From CAG-632 sp963626805 (GTDB taxonomy: Bacteria > Bacillota > Clostridia > Lachnospirales > Lachnospiraceae), in the NCBI GenBank assembly GCA_963626805.1, contig CAVFXS010000046.1, forward strand, positions 1-64,000: a DNA stretch of 64,000 nt, written 5' to 3'. Each line of letters begins with the position of its first letter. Position 1 is the first letter of the stretch. A program made the position numbers and the translations under genes. Shown here piece after piece: positions 1-7,253 of the stretch. The notes beneath the pieces were generated by a model that was not told where the DNA came from, did not search any database, and worked only from the letters and a program-made list of their open reading frames with translations.

Positions 1-545
1 TAGAGGACGTATTTACTATTACCGGTCGTGGTACTGTTGCAACTGGTAGAGTAGAACGTGGTGTTCTGCACTTAAATGATGAGTTAGAGATCCTTGGTAT
101 CAAGTCTGATGTTCAGAAGACAGTTGTAACCGGTATCGAGATGTTCCGTAAGCAGTTAGACGAGGCTATGGCTGGTGATAACATCGGTGCTCTGCTTCGT
201 GGTATCAGCCGTGATCAGATCGAGCGTGGACAGGTTCTGGCTAAGCCAGGTACAGTTACCTGCCATCATAAGTTTACCGCTCAGGTATACGTTTTAACAA
301 AGGATGAGGGTGGTCGTCATACTCCATTCTTCAACAATTATCGTCCACAGTTCTACTTCAGAACGACTGACGTTACCGGTGTTTGCGAGTTACCTGCTGG
401 TACAGAGATGTGCATGCCTGGTGATAACGTAGAGATGACTATCGAACTGATTCATCCAGTAGCTATGGAGCAGGGTCTTACATTCGCTATTCGTGAGGGT
501 GGACGTACTGTAGGATCAGGACGTGTTGCTACTATTATTGAGTAA
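1..545 (+). CDS. tuf: Translation elongation factor Tu, C-terminal part (5' truncated by window edge)
   Basis: The reading frame is open from base 3 and ends with TAA at 543-545, giving about 180 residues that start in domain 2 of EF-Tu. Recognisable EF-Tu signatures are FTITGRGTVATGRVERG, LLRGISRDQIERGQVLAKPG, and in domain 3 the segments FFNNYRPQFYFRTTDVTG, MPGDNVEMTIEL and FAIREGGRTVGSG. The GTPase domain lies upstream of the window. EF-Tu carries aminoacyl-tRNA to the ribosome. Codon use here (GGT, CGT and GTT rich) differs from the neighbours, as expected of a very highly expressed gene. A terminator follows directly, so tuf is the last gene of its operon. Confidence 0.98.
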   Translation, partial: EDVFTITGRGTVATGRVERGVLHLNDELEILGIKSDVQKTVVTGIEMFRKQLDEAMAGDNIGALLRGISRDQIERGQVLAKPGTVTCHHKFTAQVYVLTKDEGGRHTPFFNNYRPQFYFRTTDVTGVCELPAGTEMCMPGDNVEMTIELIHPVAMEQGLTFAIREGGRTVGSGRVATIIE

Positions 546-564
546 TTAAAAAATCAATAAATAT

Positions 565-594
565 AAGGACTGTCAGAAATGGCAGTCCTTTTTT
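565..594 (+). terminator. Rho-independent terminator of tuf
   Basis: An 8-bp stem (AAGGACTG at 565-572 with CAGTCCTT at 583-590) is followed by a T run. It begins 20 bases after the tuf stop codon. Confidence 0.9.
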
Positions 595-611
595 GATACT
601 AAAATGATACT
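594..611. repeat. Paired direct repeat TGATACT-N4-TGATACT, left edge of mobile scar
   Basis: TGATACT occurs at 594-600 and again at 605-611, separated by AAAA. It overlaps the T run of the tuf terminator and the stop codon of the integrase-like pseudogene. The same motif pair occurs in inverted orientation at 2161-2177. Such paired short repeats next to an integrase end resemble arm-type binding sites or element termini; that reading is an inference. Confidence 0.5.
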
Positions 612-1620
612 ATTTTAAGAGTTGATCTAACCGGTCGGCTACTTCCTGGTGCTTGGTCGGGTACAAGTGGCCATAGGTGTTATTAACCATCTGAACAGTG
701 TCTCCGATCCGCTCCGCTATCAGATGAGCGGAAAAACCCATATCAATTAATAAAGATACATGCGAATGCCGCAGGTCATGGATCCGGATGAATGGCACGC
801 CGGCAGCAGCTGCACACCGTTTCATATTTCCCCGAATCAGGCTTTTTGTAAAGGTAAATATCCGATCGTTCGGGGAAAGGCCATAAATGCGATTACAGTA
901 ATCAGATAATTCTTTCATGACACCGGAAGGCATAGTTATTTTCCGAATACCGTTTGAAGTCTTTGGTGGTGTGATGAGATCGCCAAGCTTCAGGATTCTG
1001 GTGACGATGGTTGAAGTGTTGTCAAACCAGATCTCAGTAGGAACACCGCCGATATGATCAAAGATGGCTATCATGCTTTCCATAAAGCATTCTGCATTTT
1101 CACCATACATCAGCTGCGGATATCCACCGTTACTGTACGGAAAAGAAAGAACCAGATATTTGACATCATGGCATCTGCTGTTTTCATAGAACTGGGCAGC
1201 ACCAAAGTCCGCCTGACCTTCTCCGGGATGATGGATAAGCGGTAAATACCCTTTTCTGTTATCAAGGTGCAACTGTGACTTTCTATAAGCCACATATTGT
1301 GCAACAAGCTTGTAAGAGCAGTCAAAGCCAACGGCTTCCTTGCGGAGTCTGTGAAAGACTCTTTTAGCTGTATGACGCTGCTTGCGTGGAGCTTTTTTGT
1401 CTCCAGCAAGCCATTCGTCAATCAGCGGTTTATAATTGTCCAGTTTAGGACAGATATTTTCCGGATCCTTTACTTTGGGTTCCGGGGTATTAAAATCGGT
1501 CATGTCGATGTATTTACAGATGGTTTTTCGATCATAACCGGTTTCAGCAATGATGGTAGGTATGTTTTTTCCTTGCTCGTAATAGAGCCGTCTGATAAAA
1601 TGTACCTTATGTAAATGATA
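610..1620 (-). pseudogene. Chimeric remnant: IS21-type IstA transposase fused in frame to a tyrosine integrase C-terminus
   Basis: An ATG at 1503 opens 297 codons. Residues 1-172 look like an IS21-family IstA transposase: GEGQADFGAAQF holds the first catalytic Asp (D99) and EIWFDNTSTIVT the second (D161). In-frame codons upstream of the ATG (to about 1620) read as the IstA helix-turn-helix start, with segments like IRRLYYEQGKNI and TGYDRKTICKYIDM, but no start codon precedes a TGA. From about residue 173 (near base 985) the protein switches to the C-terminal part of a phage/ICE-type tyrosine recombinase: PPKTSNGIRKI, HDLRHSHVSLL with the His/Arg pair 242/245, and the NTYGHLYP tyrosine. The DDE glutamate and the first recombinase arginine are both missing, so neither half should be active. 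No istB-like gene is present. I read it as a deletion scar. Confidence 0.8.
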
Positions 1621-1636
1621 ATGATAGCAACAAAAA

Positions 1637-1666
1637 TTGAGTCATAATAACAAGAGTATGTATCAT
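1637..1666 (+). promoter_or_regulatory. Candidate promoter for the 151-aa orphan gene
   Basis: TTGAGT at 1637-1642 and TATCAT at 1661-1666 are separated by 18 bp and lie just ahead of the ribosome site AGGAGA before the start at 1693. Both boxes are imperfect. Confidence 0.35.
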
Positions 1667-1692
1667 AGACACAGTTTATAGGAGATATCAAA

Positions 1693-2148
1693 ATGAAACA
1701 TCACAGACTGGATCCATATCCAATACCAAAGGAGAAAACACCGCTATGTATAAATGAACCATGGCTGATAGATAAGTCACTTTTAGAGTATCCTCCACGT
1801 AGAGAACCGGATGAGAAAGAGGATAATGTTCGTATTTACATTCCGATGGATTTGAACAGGGATGCAATCCTGCGTAGATTAGATAGGGTGATTGCTCATT
1901 ATGGAGAGGCAACCGAAGAGAATGAGATGGAATTTGGCGTAGATGTTGGAATGATTATTTCGCAGGTTGAAATATATGATCAGGTATGGTTTGTACGTCA
2001 TATGCCGGACAAAGGAGAGCATAGCAATGAGGCAAAGGAACTTGTCAGAGAGATAATAGACAGGTTGAAAGAAATACCGGATGGGTGTGCAGAATGTTTT
2101 CCGTTTGATACAATCGATGAGCTTAAGCGGGAGTATTTGTCAGATTAA
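1693..2148 (+). CDS. Hypothetical protein, 151 aa, inside the mobile-element scar
   Basis: The gene starts with ATG behind ATAGGAGATATCAAA. The product is soluble and acidic, with no signal peptide and no membrane segment. The first 50 residues are rich in proline and charged residues; a compact alpha/beta region follows (RIYIPMDLNRDAILRRLDRV, then VDVGMIISQVEIYDQVWFVRHM) and a C-terminal helix ends EYLSD. I do not recognise the family. The position between the transposase/integrase remnant and the inverted TGATACT repeats suggests cargo of a degraded element. No function is proposed. Confidence 0.6.
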   Translation: MKHHRLDPYPIPKEKTPLCINEPWLIDKSLLEYPPRREPDEKEDNVRIYIPMDLNRDAILRRLDRVIAHYGEATEENEMEFGVDVGMIISQVEIYDQVWFVRHMPDKGEHSNEAKELVREIIDRLKEIPDGCAECFPFDTIDELKREYLSD

Positions 2149-2160
2149 TTTTGGTCTGTG

Positions 2161-2177
2161 GTATCAAACCAGTATCA
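2161..2177. repeat. Inverted copy of the TGATACT repeat pair, right edge of mobile scar
   Basis: GTATCA (2161-2166) and AGTATCA (2171-2177), spaced by four bases, read on the other strand as TGATACT-N4-TGATAC. This mirrors the pair at 594-611 in motif and spacing. It starts 12 bases after the end of the 151-aa gene. Confidence 0.45.
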
Positions 2178-2336
2178 CAGAATGCAATATTGGCATAATT
2201 TCCAGTGCGGAAACTCAAGGGAAAAAATTATTGCAAAAATGTCAATTTTATGTAATACTTATTTATTGACGATGAAGAATCTGAAATGAGCAAGGATAAG
2301 ATCGGCACCCTAGATGTGATGGAGTAGGAGAGGCTT

Positions 2337-3440
2337 ATGCTAGGACAATTTCAATTTTATATAATTCCAATAATTGCTTGTATATGTTTTCTTGCTTTTG
2401 TTTTTATCGGTAGGAAGACATCAATGAAAAACGTTTCAAAATATTTTTTTGTTGTGACGATTATGATTTTGGGAATTATCCTATTAGAAGCAGCAGAGGC
2501 ACTTTTTAAAGTGCCAAATTACACATATCCTAATTGGCAACGTTGGGCTATTTCTATAGCTGCTTATATTCTAAGACCAGCAATAGCATATATTTTGCTT
2601 TTGATATTGCTACGGGAGAAAGAAAAAGAGAAATGGTTCTGTTTTGTTATGATATTACCTCTTGCTGTTAATGTAATATTTTTACTGATTTCTCCATTAT
2701 GTGGAATTGTTTACTATTTTGATAGTAATAACAATTTTATAGGGGGACCAATGAGATTCCTTCCGTTTGTTATAGGTTTTTTATATGCGTTTTTTTACTT
2801 GATTTTATTTATTAAAGAAACGAGGCGTAATGGCTCCAACGAATGGGCTGTTTCGATACCCGTAGTATTCGCCTGTGGTGTATCAGTCTATTTGGAGTCA
2901 GAGTATAACTTGCTTGGCTCACTTCCTATGGCCTTGCTTCTGGGTATAATTTTTTATTATATCTTTATATATATTGAATATAATACAAAAGATTCATTAA
3001 CTGGTGCTTTAGTGCGCAACAGATTTTACACTGATATAAAGAGTAATGGGTTCAGATATTTTATTATTTATGACGTAAACGGCTTGAAACATATAAATGA
3101 CGAATTAGGACATATGCAAGGTGATAATGTCCTTAGTAAATTTGGACATTGTGTTCTTTCCTCCCTGCCGAAAGGTGCGCGTTTGTATCGTATTGGTGGT
3201 GATGAATTTGTCATTATATATTCAAAAGCAAAAAAAGAAGAAGTAGATGCACTCTTAAAGAAAATTGATGAAAAGATAAATTTAGAAGATATTCCATTTG
3301 GCGTTTCCTATGGTTATTCATCCTTTGATAAAGAATGTGATTTTAACAATGCATACAAAAGTGCTGATGAAATGCTTTATAAATATAAGAATAATTATTG
3401 GATAAATCACAACACTAACGTGCTGAAAGAAAAATCATAG
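2337..3440 (+). CDS. Membrane diguanylate cyclase (GGDEF domain)
   Basis: This 367-aa protein has about seven or eight hydrophobic segments in residues 1-215, then a GGDEF domain from about residue 220. The domain has the usual landmarks: KDSLTGALVRNRF, DVNGLKHINDELGH with the metal- and base-binding residues, and RIGGDEFVII at 285-294 with an intact GGDEF at 287-291. It should make cyclic di-GMP from two GTP at the membrane. No RxxD inhibitory site is obvious at the usual spot before GGDEF. The domain is a little short after GGDEF but keeps the final SADEMLYKYK helix. The start follows GGAGTAGGAG. It sits alone, next to the mobile scar, and has a notably AT-rich sequence compared with the genes that follow, which may point to transfer. 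Cyclic di-GMP often controls motility, and a flagellar region lies 30 kb away. Confidence 0.9.
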   Translation: MLGQFQFYIIPIIACICFLAFVFIGRKTSMKNVSKYFFVVTIMILGIILLEAAEALFKVPNYTYPNWQRWAISIAAYILRPAIAYILLLILLREKEKEKWFCFVMILPLAVNVIFLLISPLCGIVYYFDSNNNFIGGPMRFLPFVIGFLYAFFYLILFIKETRRNGSNEWAVSIPVVFACGVSVYLESEYNLLGSLPMALLLGIIFYYIFIYIEYNTKDSLTGALVRNRFYTDIKSNGFRYFIIYDVNGLKHINDELGHMQGDNVLSKFGHCVLSSLPKGARLYRIGGDEFVIIYSKAKKEEVDALLKKIDEKINLEDIPFGVSYGYSSFDKECDFNNAYKSADEMLYKYKNNYWINHNTNVLKEKS

Positions 3441-3448
3441 GAGATCCT

Positions 3449-3757
3449 TCATTCATGCCTATCCTGTTCGTTACGCTTCTTTTTATGTATAAAATCTGTG
3501 CATATTGTTATAACTAACGTAATAATACTGACATCAGACAACGAAATCAGCATCAGCCATCTATTGAGAGATAAATAGCCAGCCACTAAAAAGAATAGAA
3601 AAGCCATTCCGGGCAGTCCGGAAATATTATATCCTTTTTTTTGGCTCATTATTGGTGCTGCAATATATGTAAATACCCAGAAATATCCTCCAAGTCCCCA
3701 TATAACTCCATCTATTATCCACATTGCAACTGGAAAGTGTGCATATGTTTCGGCCAT
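3449..3757 (-). CDS. Small membrane protein, unknown function (102 aa)
   Basis: I chose the ATG at 3757 (protein begins MAETYAHFPVAMW) because it follows GGGGGAG at good spacing; an upstream ATG at 3796 would add 13 residues and lacks a good site. The protein has three likely membrane segments (about residues 8-35, 45-65 and 67-87) and a basic C-terminal tail (HKKKRNEQDRHE). It is probably co-transcribed with the upstream gene, which ends 43 bases before this start. The GGDEF gene ends 8 bases away on the other strand. The family is not recognised. Confidence 0.65.
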   Translation of the reverse strand: MAETYAHFPVAMWIIDGVIWGLGGYFWVFTYIAAPIMSQKKGYNISGLPGMAFLFFLVAGYLSLNRWLMLISLSDVSIITLVITICTDFIHKKKRNEQDRHE

Positions 3758-3799
3758 CCCATCTCCCCCTTCCTTCTTAGGCAATGCTAATGCCAAATT

Positions 3800-4327
3800 C
3801 TAATTACTTCCTCCGGCATAAATCACGATTCTTCCGGTAGCCGGATTTGCTACAACCGCAAAAATTTTACTCCCTGCTCCTGCATACGAATCATAATAAC
3901 AGATGGTATAATTATCTATACTATCATCAATAACATAACTAAAATTCTTTTTCGGGAATCCTGTATATACTCCGTAATTATCTTGAAAACCATATGTTTG
4001 AGACACTGTTTTCCCGATACATCCATATTCGTCATTTGCCTTTAAATATGTCTCGGGGATACTATCCAGATAATCAGCATATGTCTTCCCATTAAGAGTA
4101 AATGCTGCCATGGAGTATGCGCCTAATCCACCGTTAAAACAATAAAATCGAAAGTTCTTTGCTCCATCAGGAAGCTTATCGCAGAACTGTCCTCTGTATG
4201 CCCTTTCTTTATAGGATTCAAAAGATGTTCCGCTCCATATACCAAGATGACCAATATAACGCAACAAAAGGAAAAAACTTGCAATTACGCATATGCAAAG
4301 TATAGTTACTTTCCTCCGCTTCTTCAT
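3800..4327 (-). CDS. Membrane-anchored extracytoplasmic protein, unknown function (175 aa)
   Basis: The start is taken at the ATG at 4327 (MKKRRKVTILCICV), eight bases after AGGGGGG; two upstream in-frame ATGs sit too close to or ahead of that site. The N-terminus is a signal anchor: a KKRRK cluster then about 19 hydrophobic residues. No lipobox cysteine is placed correctly. The rest (about 145 residues) is predicted to be outside the cell, rich in Tyr, Gly and Asn, with an ending NPATGRIVIYAGGSN. I do not recognise the family. It has its own promoter at 4375-4403 and heads a two-gene unit. Confidence 0.6.
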   Translation of the reverse strand: MKKRRKVTILCICVIASFFLLLRYIGHLGIWSGTSFESYKERAYRGQFCDKLPDGAKNFRFYCFNGGLGAYSMAAFTLNGKTYADYLDSIPETYLKANDEYGCIGKTVSQTYGFQDNYGVYTGFPKKNFSYVIDDSIDNYTICYYDSYAGAGSKIFAVVANPATGRIVIYAGGSN

Positions 4328-4374
4328 CGACATTGCCCCCCCTTGCATTACTTCATATGTCACTATCTGTATAG

Positions 4375-4403
4375 ATTATACTATGACAATAAATATTTGT
4401 AAA
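4375..4403 (-). promoter_or_regulatory. Sigma-A-type promoter for the 4327-3449 gene pair
   Basis: Read on the minus strand: TTTACA (4403-4398), a 17-bp spacer, TATAAT (4380-4375). It lies 48 bases upstream of the 4327 start. Confidence 0.75.
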
Positions 4404-4489
4404 ATGCTTTCTGCTAATTTTGCTTCCCTTTTGCAGGAAAGGCAGTTCTTAAAATTTTAATAAATCTTAAAGAAAGTTTCCTTGTAATA

Positions 4490-4498
4490 TGGTATAAT
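4490..4498 (+). promoter_or_regulatory. Extended -10 promoter for the GNAT-hydrolase-giant operon
   Basis: TGGTATAAT at 4490-4498 is a TGn-extended -10 element 62 bases ahead of the GNAT start. No good -35 box is seen at the expected spacing. Confidence 0.6.
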
Positions 4499-4559
4499 TA
4501 AACAAATTATTATACAGACGGTGTACTGTATCATCTATAAAAAGAAAGGAACAGAGAAA

Positions 4560-5450
4560 ATGATTATTCAGATAACAGATATGACAGCAGAAGCCTATGA
4601 ACATATGGTAGCACCGGAACAGTTGTATCCGCTGGATGAGCCGGGACATTATTGTTTGGGAGCAGTTGATGAGAAGGATGGAGAATTTACAGCCGTTGGT
4701 ATTCTGATCTTCGATGTACTGGAAGGAACAAATGGAGTTGAAGTCGATATTGCGGCAGTACTGAATTGGCTGTATGTGGAAGAAGCATACCGGGGGCAGG
4801 GATATGGCAATGCTCTGATGGAAGAGCTATATCGGATCCTGAATGGTGCTGGAGTCTATCCATTGCTTTGTGATGTCCCATTTCCGGCCGAATATAATGA
4901 GCTGTGTGCATTTTTAGAAGATTGGGGACTGGAGTTCACGCCGGTGGATAAGTATGAGTTCCGTACTACACTGGGAGAGATCAGGAGAAATAAGCACTTG
5001 GCAGGAAAGAAAGCGGTCGGAAAAGTGACCACTATAGCAGATCTGAATCCGCAAGAATGGGAACAGCTTAAAAAAGAACTGAAGAATGAACCGATGCATC
5101 TTGAATTGTTGGAAAATCCCCATTTTTATGACAGAGAGCTTAGCTGCGTATTTCATGGTGGCAATCGAATACAGGCCATCTTCGTAGTGCGTAGCTGCAA
5201 GGAAGCAGTACTGATCCCGGAACTATTACTGGGATTTATACCTGACTGCAGCACACAGCTTTATCAACTATTACTCTATGCTTTAGAGAAGACAAATGGG
5301 AAGTATGGAGATGATACACAGGTTCAGATGTGCTGTCAGACAGCGGGAAGTGCCAGGTTGATCGATGTTCTCTTTCCGGACGCAGAGCCGGAACTTGTGA
5401 GAAGAGGAGTCTATATGGTAGAAACAGAAGAAGAACCAGAGGAGGAATAA
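4560..5450 (+). CDS. GNAT-family N-acetyltransferase, two-part protein (296 aa)
   Basis: The start is the ATG at 4560 (MIIQITDMTAEAYEHM) behind AAAGGAACAGAG; an ATG at 4521 has no ribosome site. Residues about 30-135 form a GNAT domain: LNWLYVEEAYRGQGYGNALM carries the acetyl-CoA pyrophosphate-binding R-G-Q-G-Y-G loop at about 78-83. The second half (about 150-290) is less conserved and looks like a degenerate second GNAT-like unit (LPE/LLLGFIPDC and a late acidic tail EEEPEEE). The substrate is unknown. The gene is first in an operon; the ribosome site of the next gene (GAGGAGGAATAAGACG) is embedded in its last codons, so the two are translationally linked. That places this acetyltransferase with the hydrolase and the giant coiled-coil protein. 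Confidence 0.85.
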   Translation: MIIQITDMTAEAYEHMVAPEQLYPLDEPGHYCLGAVDEKDGEFTAVGILIFDVLEGTNGVEVDIAAVLNWLYVEEAYRGQGYGNALMEELYRILNGAGVYPLLCDVPFPAEYNELCAFLEDWGLEFTPVDKYEFRTTLGEIRRNKHLAGKKAVGKVTTIADLNPQEWEQLKKELKNEPMHLELLENPHFYDRELSCVFHGGNRIQAIFVVRSCKEAVLIPELLLGFIPDCSTQLYQLLLYALEKTNGKYGDDTQVQMCCQTAGSARLIDVLFPDAEPELVRRGVYMVETEEEPEEE

Positions 5451-5454
5451 GACG

Positions 5455-7137
5455 ATGCCGTGGGATGAAGATTTTGAGATAGTAGATAAAAAGCAGATAG
5501 TAGATATGCGGCGAGCTGAGGAGGATCAGGAGGCTCAAAACAGAGAGTTGGAGCAACGCCTTTTGGAAATGAAGAAACAGAGGGATGAAGAGGAGCAAAG
5601 ACGCAGGGCAGAACAGGAAGCCCAGAACCAGGACTGGGATGTACTGGAGGCAGAAGAGGTGAAGGTGGAACCGGTGCCTGCAGGGATGTATCGCCATAAT
5701 GATAAAGTGAAGGATGTAAAGAAAATTGGCAGCTTGAAGGGGATCCGGGAATTGATCCTGAAACTGATGCCGGGGGCACTGACGAAGAAACTGAAGATAG
5801 AGGCAGGACTGGAACCAGCCCTTACAACACTCCATCATTCCAGAGGAACCAGAATGTATGAGGATGGAAAGGATGTACTGGAGTTTGATATGGCAGGCTC
5901 TGGCTTCAAACAGTTTTCACAGGCACAAGATTTTGGAATTGACAAAAAGAATTTCTATGGAAAAACAGCAGACGGGAAAACACACAAAATCAGGATAGAA
6001 CATATGACAGCAGAACAGGATGTTACACCACGCTGGTATAATAAGACCAGATGGCTGTCGTGGATTCCGGGCGTAAGAAGCATGAAGCGGATCAAAGAGA
6101 TTAATGAGTTTCGTAAATTGCATCCGGAATTTCGCTCCGGAGAAGGCGGGTATGCAGAAAAATATGGCGAGAGGCGAAAAATATCGGAGTTACTGGGGAA
6201 TAAAGAATGTATCTATGTAAAGTCTAAAAAGGCTGTTCAAAAAGATGGAATAGAGGTAGAAAAACGCCGTATCACCATGGCAGGACCGCTGGGAGCAGGG
6301 GGATTATCGAATTCTGGTGAGTATAGCATTGAAAAACTCAGAGAATACATGCTGCTCATGGGAAAGGAATATCTGGAACCGAAGCTGAAACAATTGAGCC
6401 TTCTTAAGAATACGGTAGAAGCATTGCATAATGAAGGAAGAGAAGATGAGGAACGTCAGATACGAGAGCGCATCCGTCCTGTCTATCTTATCATGAAAGG
6501 TCACAGCCGTGGAGCAGTAGCACTTTCCCACGGAGCTATGATGATTAAATACTGGCTTTTGAAGAACTATCCGGATATGGTAGATTATGTAAAATTTGAG
6601 ACGATCCAGTATGACCCGGTTCCTGGAACAGGTAATGATTACAATGTGAAAAAGGAAGTAAACCTGAACGAAAAGGATAGCAAGAAGCTGCTGGAACTGG
6701 AAAAACGTAAAATGGCACCATTAGGTGATGAGGCGGAGACAACGGTACTCTATTCGCTGCTTTCGAATTATGCTTTATTCTTTACACCGCAGAGTGTGAA
6801 GGGGACAAAGAGACTCATCCTTACGATGCATAAACACGCACAGGGGCTTAGAGATGTAGATGAGACACAAGGGGAAAGGCATCATGTAGCTTATACATAT
6901 GCAGAAAATGGCGAGGTATACCGTAGTTCCGGACTCAATGAGTTGCCGGAGGGTGTCTATATTATGGATGAAAAGCGTACCCTGGTTCGACTGGAAAATA
7001 AGGCTCAGGCTCTCAAGATGCTGGAAGAGGCATATAAAGACACCTACAAGCTCACTAATATGTCGGGTAAGGTACAGTGGGATAGAAAGAGCAGAATCCG
7101 GGAAATGGTTGAAACATGGTTTGACTCACACCAGTAA
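5455..7137 (+). CDS. Alpha/beta serine hydrolase (lipase-like) with N-terminal coiled coil
   Basis: This 560-aa protein begins four bases after the GNAT stop. Residues 1-65 are a highly charged, heptad-rich segment (many E, Q, R), consistent with a coiled coil. A nucleophile elbow G-H-S-R-G lies at 349-353 (VYLIMKGHSRGAVALSHG) with Ser351 as the likely nucleophile. YDPVPG places an Asp at 387, and His476/477 in GERHHVAYTY could complete a triad. The elbow GxSRGA is the type seen in lipase-like and DUF2235-type hydrolases; that family link is by motif only. There is no signal peptide or membrane span, so it should be cytosolic unless exported by an unknown route. A TAA ends it, but the same frame stays open for 32 more codons, suggesting a recent truncation. 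The substrate is unknown. Confidence 0.75.
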   Translation: MPWDEDFEIVDKKQIVDMRRAEEDQEAQNRELEQRLLEMKKQRDEEEQRRRAEQEAQNQDWDVLEAEEVKVEPVPAGMYRHNDKVKDVKKIGSLKGIRELILKLMPGALTKKLKIEAGLEPALTTLHHSRGTRMYEDGKDVLEFDMAGSGFKQFSQAQDFGIDKKNFYGKTADGKTHKIRIEHMTAEQDVTPRWYNKTRWLSWIPGVRSMKRIKEINEFRKLHPEFRSGEGGYAEKYGERRKISELLGNKECIYVKSKKAVQKDGIEVEKRRITMAGPLGAGGLSNSGEYSIEKLREYMLLMGKEYLEPKLKQLSLLKNTVEALHNEGREDEERQIRERIRPVYLIMKGHSRGAVALSHGAMMIKYWLLKNYPDMVDYVKFETIQYDPVPGTGNDYNVKKEVNLNEKDSKKLLELEKRKMAPLGDEAETTVLYSLLSNYALFFTPQSVKGTKRLILTMHKHAQGLRDVDETQGERHHVAYTYAENGEVYRSSGLNELPEGVYIMDEKRTLVRLENKAQALKMLEEAYKDTYKLTNMSGKVQWDRKSRIREMVETWFDSHQ

Positions 7138-7236
7138 AAAGCATGGTGGCAGAAGCTTTTTGGATTCCGAGCAATTGGGATAAAGGCTGAGAAATCCGGA
7201 ACAAGAGATGATATATTGAAACGTGTAATGGCATAG
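7138..7236 (+). other. In-frame continuation of the hydrolase after its stop codon (likely lost C-terminus)
   Basis: Directly after TAA at 7135-7137, the same frame runs 32 codons to TAG at 7234-7236. It reads like protein, with Trp-Trp, KLFGFRAIGIKAEKSG and a helix-like RDDILKRVMA ending. The hexamer KLFGFR also occurs in the giant protein encoded downstream (near base 12980). The simplest reading is a single-base nonsense change that cut off the natural C-terminus. Confidence 0.55.
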
Positions 7237-7253
7237 CCGGAAAGGATAAATAG

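Noticed and set aside
2256..2327. Short in-frame peptide tail ending SKDKIGTLDVME before the GGDEF gene
   Set aside because: Only 23 codons without a start or recognisable family; may be the end of a lost gene but cannot be supported.
5236..5838. 200-codon antisense frame across the GNAT-hydrolase junction
   Set aside because: It has no ribosome site and overlaps two well-supported genes whose start signals are visible.
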